From positions 23,346 through 87,345 of the forward strand of contig CAZYLZ010000003.1 in assembly GCA_964648335.1 (NCBI GenBank): a stretch of DNA of 64,000 bases. Direction: 5' to 3'. A program made the position numbers and the translations under genes. This DNA comes from CAZYLZ01 sp964648335 (GTDB taxonomy: Bacteria > Patescibacteriota > Minisyncoccia > Phycocordibacterales > UBA2100). This document shows, in pieces, positions 33,244-43,200 of the stretch (its first letter is position 1; every line of letters begins with the position of its first letter). Below the pieces are notes generated by a model. It ran no database searches. It was given only the letters and a program-made list of their open reading frames with translations, and was not told the origin of the DNA.

Positions 33244-33711
33244 ATGCGAATCTTCATATGCATGCTCTGCCTGTTCGCGACATCAGCGAGCGCTCGGACA
33301 GTAAGTCTGACCGAAATCCTCGCGTATCACGGCGTCATTCGTGACAAGACAAAAACGGTCGAGAAATGGTACGAGCGCGAACTCCATATGCGCCCGATAC
33401 GGTTTTTGGTAACCAATGAGAACGGTGTTCTCGAGTGTAGCGTCACGCGCAACGACGTGTACCTGGTAGATCGGCCGGGGCAAGAGCAAAAGCAAATGGT
33501 CCGGGCGACGTATCAGATTTTCGACAGCGGATGCAAAGGAAAAGCGACCAGAATCACTATCAAGTTTCGAGGGCCCGGTGCTATCGAGACCGATGAGTGG
33601 CTCCGGAAAAATTTTCAGACCGTATACGCGTCCTACATCGAGTACATCACCCAGCTCGAACGGGAAGACGTCATCGACAGGAACGCGAGTAGGTACATCA
33701 CCCGCTGGTAA
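33244..33711 (+). CDS. Small exported protein of unknown function (155 aa)
   Basis: The ATG at 33244 is chosen because of AAAGGAG 7 nt upstream and because it starts a signal peptide (MRIFICMLCLFATSASA). The mature part (about 138 residues) is basic and beta-rich, with two Cys (VLECSVTR and DSGCKGKATR) that may form a disulphide, and ends in a helical stretch with EYITQLERED. I do not recognise the family. It follows the 30445 gene by 66 nt and ends in a good terminator. Confidence 0.75.
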   Translation: MRIFICMLCLFATSASARTVSLTEILAYHGVIRDKTKTVEKWYERELHMRPIRFLVTNENGVLECSVTRNDVYLVDRPGQEQKQMVRATYQIFDSGCKGKATRITIKFRGPGAIETDEWLRKNFQTVYASYIEYITQLEREDVIDRNASRYITRW

Positions 33712-33718
33712 TGTAAGC

Positions 33719-33749
33719 GACGGCAGGAAAACCCTGCCGTCTTTGTTTT
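33719..33749 (+). terminator. Terminator after the 33244 gene
   Basis: Stem GACGGCAGG/CCTGCCGTC (33719-33727 with 33733-33741), then TTTGTTTT. Confidence 0.8.
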
Positions 33750-33812
33750 AAGCCAAAAAAGAGGCGTCATCTTTTTCATGAACCTTTCACCACAAGGGAA
33801 TATGCTGAGAAC

Positions 33813-33841
33813 TGGACAAAAGTACGATAAGACGGTATAAT
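33813..33841 (+). promoter_or_regulatory. Strong promoter of the 68-aa exported protein
   Basis: TGGACA (33813-33818), 17-bp spacer, perfect TATAAT (33836-33841), about 40 nt of leader with AAAGGAGA before the ATG at 33889. It is the best promoter in the window. Confidence 0.75.
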
Positions 33842-33888
33842 GGGACTCAGTTAATTTCGACGACGGCAAACAAAAAAGGAGATTTGCC

Positions 33889-34095
33889 ATGCTCACTAAA
33901 ATCTGTGCGGCATTTGCTCTGGTTGCCGTCGCTACGGCGGCTCCCGCAGCAACAGCGCCGACCCGGCTCGTTGGACACATTCCCGTGTGTTCCGGCTCGC
34001 CCAAGGTCTGTGTGCAGACCGCAGTCAACTTCAAGGTCGTTCCGACTCCTGTAGCGCAAGTCCTTCGGGATTTTGCGGTCATGGATGAGGAGTAG
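33889..34095 (+). CDS. Tiny exported protein (68 aa), likely abundant
   Basis: 68 residues: signal peptide (MLTKICAAFALVAVATAAPAA, cleavage after Ala) and a mature part of about 46 residues with two Cys nine apart (HIPVCSGSPKVCVQ), possibly a disulphide loop. It has a strong promoter, a good Shine-Dalgarno (AAAGGAGA, 6 nt from the ATG) and its own terminator, so it is a stand-alone, highly expressed unit. No family recognised. It sits just before the giant protein gene. Confidence 0.75.
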   Translation: MLTKICAAFALVAVATAAPAATAPTRLVGHIPVCSGSPKVCVQTAVNFKVVPTPVAQVLRDFAVMDEE

Positions 34096-34101
34096 ATCGA
34101 G

Positions 34102-34128
34102 AAAGCGCGCACCCCGGTGCGCGCTTTT
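34102..34128 (+). terminator. Terminator after the 68-aa protein
   Basis: Stem AGCGCGCACC/GGTGCGCGCT with a 2-nt centre, then TTTTG. Confidence 0.8.
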
Positions 34129-34205
34129 GTTATGCAAAAAATATCGGCAGCTTTGCACACCAAAGCGCACAATAAAAACGCCTGCGGGCTATATCATTAG
34201 GGCAC

Positions 34206-37200
34206 ATGCGCCGCATACCGCAGGTCTTTTCTGCTTACGTCTTTATCATCGCCTGTGCGACTGTGATCACGGCGGTATCACTCTTGCCGCTTAGACTTGG
34301 TGCTGAGGTCGGGACTGCAAACTGCGCCGCGGGCTATGTAGAGGTGAATGGTGCCTGCAAGCCAGCGCAAGAGAACGAAAATGTAGGACAGACCAATGGT
34401 ACGGATTCAAAAACAACTACTTCAAAAACGAACACTACAGATACTACTCATTGTGATCTCACTACATTTCAAGCTGCAGTAGGCGGATCACAGTCATGTT
34501 ACGAACCCGGTGTGATCGGCGGAAAAAGCGGTCAGTGCAGTCCGCCGCCAGGAGCAGCTACCTGCGCCTCGCTAAAAGAGTCCGCCATCAACGCGATGGG
34601 GGGAGGTGGAGTAGGTGGCAGTGTACCCACAAAGCCCGAAGATATAATCTTCGGCCCCGAAACGCCGGTGCAGTCATCGGGGCAGGTCATTCCCAACTCG
34701 GGCCAGCAGGCTCCTCTCGAAGTAGTAAATACCAAGGTGGTGAATACTCCGAGCGCGCTCGACCGACTTGAGTCCATGCTCGGCCTCGGCGAAAACGGAT
34801 CGGGAGACAAGCCGACGACGCTCTTGCCGGGACCGGCCTCAGCAAACTTGTCCGACTACACCAAATTTACTCCGTACGACAACGGTGCTCCGCAGTTCGA
34901 CATGGCATCGGTGCGCGCTGCGCGTGCGGGCGATGCGTTTTACGACGGCGTCATGTCGAACCTGTTCAATAATCTTGATTCTCTACCGATGCAGTTTACG
35001 CCGCCGAACGTTGGCGACGTTTTAAGTGGAAGAATATTCGGACCACCGAGCACGTTTGCTCCTGTCGGTACCGCAGGGTTCACGCCGACGCCGGGGACAG
35101 GTATGGCACCGGGGCAGAATCTTGTTTCGCGGTCGGTTCCAACCAGTAATGTTCCAAATCCGCTCCAAAGTGCATACGACCGACTGACCAATCCGTTTTC
35201 TTCCTCTCCGCTTGCAGGGACAGCAGGCCTGCCAGGTGCACTTTTGGCGCAGATGTCGCCGTCTGGTCTTGCTAGCCTTACTCCGTCGCAACAGGCTACT
35301 TTGCAAGAGCAACTCGCGCGGTATCAAGAACAGCAGCCACAGAACACCGTCTTCATGACGACCGACGCGGCAGGGCGACCGGTGCTTGCTCCGACTCCTG
35401 ATTCTTTGACGCAGCCGCTTACGAGCGACCCATTTGCAGGAGAGAGTGCTGCGCTTGCGCGACTCGCCAACGGCGACAACCTCCTCGATCCAAACACCCC
35501 TGTGATTCCCGGGACGACACCGAGTGATTCGCTCAAGGGTATCGTCGAGGTGAGTGCAGCAACCCCATTGACCCCTGACGGCGCGTCGCTTGTGTCGACC
35601 GAAGACGTGCGTGATGCATTCCAACGAGGAAATTTCGGTGAGGCAATTGCAAAGGCAGGAGAGGGGATGATCGAGTCTACACAGCGTCTCTTGGCTTCGA
35701 TAGGGCAGGGTTCTATAAAACTAATAGGTTTGGGAGCCGTAGAAAATACCATGCAGTCCGTTTCCGATGCTCTGGGGTTTTCGGGCACGGGCGGCGTCGA
35801 CACACTTGCGGGCAGTGGGCAGGACGATATCCCGACAGGGGACATCGTCTATACCGATGCAAATAACAACGACCAAGGGACGCCGGGTGCACCGTCGGGA
35901 ATTCCGGCACAGGCAACACCTGCATTGAGTCAATCCGAGAAAAATGCGCTTGCCGAGTACCAACAGGCACAGACCGCGGCGAACGATGTTGCCAACAGTA
36001 CCGACGAACAAGTAAAAGCAGATGCGGCCGTCGCAAAGGCACAGAGTGCTCTCGAAAAATCGGGCATCGATCCGGAGACCGGTCAGAAGGTGGTCGAGAC
36101 GAAACCGTTTAGTCCCGAGAATAATCCAGAACTCGGTGGGTCTAAGGAGCGTGCTGATGCGCTTAAGGACACAAATAAGACGACGACCGTCACGTATTGT
36201 GATCCTCCAAATTCCGATTGTACGAGGTTCAGGAATGTTGAATACCGGACTGAGGCGGAGGCGAAAGTTGCCGAGCAGGCTAACAAAACCGCAGAGTCGC
36301 TCGACCGTGACGTAAAGAGCATACAAGCAGAACAAAAAGCGCTCGCCGATGCACGTACGTGGGATCAAAAGGCGCGTGATCTTTTGCCCGACAGCTTGCG
36401 ACCGGCGCCGAGCAAAGATTACCTTATCTGCAATGACGCAGACTGCACTAATCCAAAACAGGCTACCTACAACGAGTACAAAACCGCGACCGATCAGCAA
36501 ATCGAGAGCCTTAAGGCAGCAGAGGCAGTAGAGAAATCAAAAGCCGCCTATATAGAGAATGGACTGCCATCGTCTGACAAGGTGGCCGAGAAGCTCTCGG
36601 GCGCGACTCTTGATAACCAGCCGCAGCGGACCTACTACGATATGTTCGGTAATGAATATCGCAATGCCGAGGCGGCGAAGGGTGCCGATACTATTGCGCT
36701 CAATAACGAGTCACGTGCAGCGGCAATCAGCGGCACCGAAAAATCAGTGAGTGACATGGAAGCTCAAAAGGCGAAATATGATGCCGACGTCCAGGCGCAG
36801 ATCGATGCGGGGAAGATCAAGCAGGCGGACCCCTTTGTGGTCACCGTCAACCAGAATGGGAAGGAGGTCAAAATGTCGTTCGAAGAGTACAGGGCGCAGG
36901 CTGCAGCTAGCGTCGACGCGATGAAGCAGGAAATCGCCGATTCGAGTAAGGTGGCGCAAGATCTTAAACAGACCTTTGCACCACGTCCGGGCGACGGACC
37001 CTCGGTGCCACCAATAAGCGAAGAGGCAAAGATGCGAGACTTGGCCGAGCGGAAACTAGAAGAGACCGCGGTGCTTAAAGCGGTCGAGGCTAAGACGAAC
37101 CAAGACAAGGAGTTCGCTGCAATCGCCAAGCTTACCGATGCGCAGCGAAGAGACCAGGCTCCGCAGATAGAGGCGCGTCTTGCACAGGCTGCCAAGGATG

Positions 37201-40200
37201 TGAATGCATACACGACGAAGGCACAAGAGTTGGCTGGTGTCGTGCCGCAGACGCAAGAGACGAAGGATGCTGTCGCCGCTGTGGAGCGTGTGCTTACCCA
37301 GGGTACGACACAGCTCGAGCGCAACATTGCCGGTCTCAAAGACTGGGGTAAGGACATGACAGGACCTGTCGGGTTCATGGTGAGGTCTATCGGCGGAAGT
37401 CTCGGAAACGCGACAGAGCTGGTTACGAGTTATCTTCCGAATCAGCCCGCGCAGGTGGTGATAGGAAAGATGTTCGATACGAATCCCGAATTCACCAAGT
37501 TCATAACGCCGGTCAAGATCGCAGGCGAGCTCGTTAACGTGGTGAGCACGCCGTTGTTGCTCTCGTCACCAAGCCGTGCGATGGTCGAGAGTGCTCTTGC
37601 CTCGCAGCTTGAGGCGCGTACGGCCGCGCTCACATCCTCGCCGCTCATCTCTGCTCCATCGACCGCTGCCGCTACCGCCGACAGTGCGCTTGCGCGCGCT
37701 GCCGCTGTCCGTGCCGAGATTATGGATGCCGGTATACAGGCGCGCTTTGGGGCTCCAGTGGGTACGACCCCGGTAGTTGTGGAGTCGCGTCTGGCTCCTA
37801 TTGCGTCGGTAGACGCGGCAGGAAATGGAGTGGTGCGCCTCGAGCCTGTCGTTACCGCATCGTCGCGTGCCGAAGGTGCTGTTGTTGCGGAAGGACTCCC
37901 GGGTGCACGAGCAGGAGTGGGAGAGGTGGTCGGCGGCGGTATCGCTCGCGAGATTACGGCAGCAGATATTGCAGCCAAAGCACCGGTTGCCGATTCGGCG
38001 TTCGGGCGCGTAGCACAGACCATAAAAGAAGCGGGTGGCCCTGACTTGCTCGGTCCGGCATGGAATAAGGCCGTGGCACCCGTAGAGACTGTAGTTTCGG
38101 GCGTCGAAGCAGCAGGTGCTTCGGCAGCACGACGCATCGATAACGCGGTTGCCGATGCATACAAATTTATGAACGGTTCGTATCCGCCGGGCAGCTTTCG
38201 TGCATTTGAGGCGCAATTTCCGGCAGCAGAGAGGGCGGGGGTGAGTGCCGCCGTCGACGCCAATGCGGCGCTCGGCAGGACGCTCTCTGGCGAGGCAAAA
38301 TCTGCCATCAGCGGTTATGAATCGGCTGCAGCGCAGGCAGCTGCCGAGCGTGCACGTATGGAAGCAGCGACTGCCGCCGGACGTACGGCGACGGCTCGTG
38401 CCGAGGTGCAAGACGCACTAGCGGCTGCACGTGCCAGGCTCGAGCAGGCAGGATTAGAGCCGGTGGCGGCAGATAGTCTCGCGGTGAGAACAAGACCGCA
38501 GGTCGTGCCGACGGTAGTGGAGTCAGGTGCTACCGTCGCCGAACTTCAAAAAGGAGTTGCGCTCGATGCAGCTGCTACAGCCAAAGCAGTACCTGTCGAG
38601 AATGTGTCAAAAGCCAATGCTGCGCTTGCCGATACGGTTGCAGCTGCTGACAAAGGCGCTGCCGCCCGGGCGATCAAGAATTACGAAAGTGCTCAGGCTG
38701 ATTTTGCAAAACTTGCGCGCGAGAATCCGAGCTCGAGCGCGCTCGATGCATCGGCTGCACGCATGCGCTCTGCTGCGCAAGACCTCGCCAAGTACGACCT
38801 CGAGCCCGCGACAGCCGGTTCGAAGGTGCTACAGAAGAGTATCGTTCCACAAAAGGACATCGTGACGCTCACACAGATAGAGAAGGATGTGAGTCAGGCG
38901 GTAAGCAAAGGTGACTACGCGAAGGCCTACGATGCGCTTCAGAAAGAGCGGCCGGCGCTCGCGATGGGAGACAACTCGCAGGCGTACCTCTTGTCGCCGT
39001 CGGGCCGCGCCCGCATCGAGCTTGAGAACAGATTATTTAATTACACAAATGAGGTAGCGCAAGGGATACGGATGGAGAATGCGCTTGCAAAAGCGGAACT
39101 GGTCAATGTTGAAGCGGCAGCAAAGGCACAGCCAACGAGTTTCTCGACGAATATTTCAAACGCGATAGCCGCTTGTTCCAAAGGTGGCTCGTGCGACCCG
39201 CGCATCCTGCTCACCAAGTCGCTCCCAAGTCCCGCACGGCTCTTGAACGGCGCAGTCACGGCAAGCATCGCGTTTCAGGCGCTGGCACCAACTGTTCAGG
39301 TGGCGCGCATGGTCGAAACTGGCGCTGCACGAGTAGCTGTAGTCTCGACTAAGGCGGCAAGTACGCCATACCTATATGGAAAGCTCGCCCCGGTCGTTTC
39401 GACAGACGCAGCGCGTGTCGCGTCGATAAAATCGGCAGTGACACCTGCACAGCTGGCGCAGTCGTATCGGATTCTCGCGTCGGTTCCCGAGGTAAAGGCG
39501 GCAGTAGCGTCACCCTCGGTACCGGCGGCGCAGGCAGCGGCAAGTCAGGCGACCGCAGTAGGCGACTACGCAACAAAGGTCGGATCTGCACTTAAGAGTG
39601 CCGGACTCGAGGCGACTCCCTTGGCGCAGACGATGGCACAGGTAGCGCGCGATCCGGCGCTTGCTCTGGCCGAGACTGCTCCGGTGCGCGCAGCACTTGC
39701 CGATGCAACTGCTCAGGCGCGAGCTGCGGCGATTGCTGCTTCGGCGGCAGGGACTGCGAGTGTTGCGCCAGTTCCCGCGACACCTGATTTCAGGGGGCTC
39801 AACGCAACGGCTCCGGTGATAGCCGAGGTTCTTGCACAACAGGCGTTTCTTTCAGACCGGGGTCCGACTCTCTTCGAGAAACAACAACCAACAATACTCG
39901 GCTCGGCAGCAGAATTTATTAATCAAGTGGTCGGCATCACGCCTGCTGTTGCGCAGGGCCGCGACATTTGTGCAGGAAACAACTGCGGCGGGCATAAGTA
40001 TGTCGGACAAGCGATGGAAAAAATTCGGTCAGTGCTTGGGTATGCACCAGGGGAAATGGGGGTACGTATAGGGAATGGCGGTGAGCGCTACGCCACATAT
40101 GCAAATCTCGGCGAATGGCTTGCAGCCGACATAATCAAGCGTCAGGCATATGTGACGCAGCTCGGAAAGGATGTGCTTTTGGGGAACGATACGAATAGGA

Positions 40201-43200
40201 GTCAAGATGCGGCGTGGGCTGTTCCTGATCGTGATCATGCGCAACCAGTCGCGGTTTTGCGACAGCAGCGTTTGAATGCGTTCGCGAAATCGGGCCTTAC
40301 GACAGAAGAGGCGACGACGCCATTTACCGCAAATGACATAGATAGGATCGAGAAGATCTCTATCGCGACGGCCTGTGCTGAATATTCTAAGTGCAGTCCC
40401 GACTTTATTCCGCAAGCAGAGCGTGACCGCGCACGGCAGATATTGGCCCGAGCAGGTATTATTTCGCCGCAACAGACTGTTTCTGCTCCGTTAAGTGTGG
40501 CCGAGAAGCAAGTTGCGCAGAACGCGATCACCAATGCACAGGCTGCGGGTATGCGCATCCCAACGGCAGTGGCACAGGCACTCACGCCGTGGGCATTCCA
40601 AGAGCGACGCGCGGTCCTTGAGGGGCAGCGCATCATAAGTGAGGTCGCGCAGAATCCGGCCCTTACCAATCCTGCTGCGCATGCGCAATACACCGCTCTC
40701 GCTCAAAGCGGCGGAGCAATACAGATTCCCGGTGCCGCCGGACAGACTATCTATCTTCCAGGTTCAGAATTCTCGTCGGCGGTCCCGTCTCGTCAGTACC
40801 TGGTGATGCATCACCAGGCAGGTATGAACGCACTTAATCGCGCGACCCAGTATCACACGGGTGCGGTAAATGTCGGCACTCGCTATTGGATTAAACAGAA
40901 TGGGGACATAGTGGTGGCCCGAAGGGACGGGACTATCGAGGCGCATATCGGACAGATTGGCCCAAGCGATCTCGATGGGAGAAAGATTGTTTCAGCGAAT
41001 AATGCAAACGCGACCGGTATTGAGTTCGAGGGATACGGTTATAACACGGCCGAGCAGATGCAGAGTGGTGTCGCACTTGCTCTTTTCTTGCAGACGCGTC
41101 ATAGCATTTCCCCGGACCGCGTCATACCGCATCTTAAAGACACGGATCGCCAAGAGGGGGTGGCGATGACACAGGTGATGCGGACCATCGCATTCGTGCC
41201 ACACAAAGCAGAAGAGCAGTTTGCAAAAATCGCCCAAGTCTTGCAAAAGGGAATCCAAGGTATCGTGCAGGCAGCAGGGCAGAATGCTGCGACCTTGGCA
41301 GCAAAGATACAAGGCATCCAAAAGACCCTAAGGACTGTCTCGACTCCGTTTTCCGATTCCGCCGTAAGTAAGACGGCCCTTGCCCAGCCCATGTTTGCTA
41401 CTCGAAGCGGTCCGCAATTGGGTGCTGTGCCGGCTGCCGAGGCAGGCGCAGTGCGAGCCGCACCCGCAGCGGCAGGCGCCGCTGCGGTCGTACCGTCTGC
41501 ACTGGCGGTGACCGAAGCGCTTGCTAAGGCTTCGGCGGCAAGTGACGCGTACAAGCAGGCAGCAACGGGCTTTGTCCGTGCAGTCGAGAGTGGCGATCAG
41601 TCGCTCCTCAACTCTATCAATGCGCTCTCGAAGGCGTCAGACACCGCATACACCGAAGCATTTGAGGCGGCGCGGACGTACCTTGTCGAAGCAGGCGCTA
41701 CAGACGCAGTAGTCGCTGCCAAAGCAAAGGCACTCAATGAAAGAGCGGTGTCGGCCAAAGCCAAGCTCGCATCTGACACAGCTTCCCTTAAGCAGAAAAA
41801 TGCGCAATTGGCAGAGTATGTCGGCGCCTCGGACGCTCATGCCGCAGCGATGCGCGACATCATAAGCGAGGCGAAGGACCTCGTTGCGAAATCGCCAAGC
41901 TCGGGCATATCGCAAGTGCGTGTCACGACGGTACCAGTCTTGCCTGTCACCGAAAAGATTTCACCTCCGTCGAGTCTCAAGTTTCGTACTGGATCGAATA
42001 TAAATCCAGAACAAGCCAGAGCATATCTCGCGACGGACGCTTCGATGATTCTCGGGGGAGATCCGAGTAGCGAAGGGTGGGATGCGCTCGCGAAAGCGGT
42101 CAAAGATTCAGGTGGCAGATTGCATATGTACGACTTCGGTCCTGGAGGTCCGACTAACGGCGTTATGACCGTCGCAGAGAGCTCCGAGCAAGCAGCTAAG
42201 GCGCGCGAGCTTGGTCTTGCGCGTGATCAATGGCTCGCTGGTACATGGAACGAAGGAAAACCAACTGGGTGGCTCAAATCTTCGACCGATAGGATTGCCA
42301 AGTATCAGCCGTACTCGGTCGAATTCGACAACCTCGACAGGCTTCCGTGGCTGCGAAATGACGGCGCTGCCACCGTTTCGTTCTTCAAAGAATATCAAAA
42401 GTGGGCAGATGCGAACGGTGTCGCGACAAGGGTCATACTCAAGAACCTGGATCAAGTACAGTGGCAGGCGCTGGCGGGATCGATACGCTCTGGCGAACTT
42501 CGCGGTTCGACGTTCGCTAACATCGCGATAAACGAGGGTACTCTCGTCGCGGCTCCCGTCGCAAAAGCAATCGGAATAACGGAGGTGCGCACGACCGACA
42601 GCGGAAACTACCCGACGCCGAACGATTTGAGGTCGGACCCAGCTGCCAATGCGATCTACGCTGCGTACCCGACCGCTGAGTCATCAGTAGGTGTGCGCAC
42701 CGCGGGTGTGGGCAAGGTAGACGGCTTCGATCTCGCGCAAGCGACAAAGGCAGGGGTCAAACTTTCACTCGACCCACATGTTTTATCGACAGCTTCCGAG
42801 GAGGTTCCGTTCAAGATCGTGTATACCGATCCCGCTAGCAAACTCACTGCAGACCTCACGATGGCCGACTATGCGCGCCTAACGCCGTCGGGCAGGAAAG
42901 AGGTGCAGATGGTAGTGACCGACGGGAATGGCAAAGCGCAAGCGCTTTCTCCTGCTGCGTTCGACGAATACATGAGCGCCAAGTTCAGTGTAGGACAGTC
43001 TGGCAACGCCGTGGCACAGCTCAAGAGTGACATTGAAAAGCTGACTGGAGTGAAGGCTACCGACATGAAGCCGCTTACGGGCAAAAATGCAACTACCGTG
43101 CACTCGAGCGAAGCAGGTAAGTACTCGGCGGTGGCAACCTATCGAAGTGGGGATTCGATCGTGCGGGTCGGCACGATGATGCCTGATACCGCTGCGATCG

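Noticed and set aside
35022..38411. Long minus-strand frames inside the giant gene
   Set aside because: They are antisense shadows of a GC-rich, Ala-rich coding frame with no start sites or family motifs.
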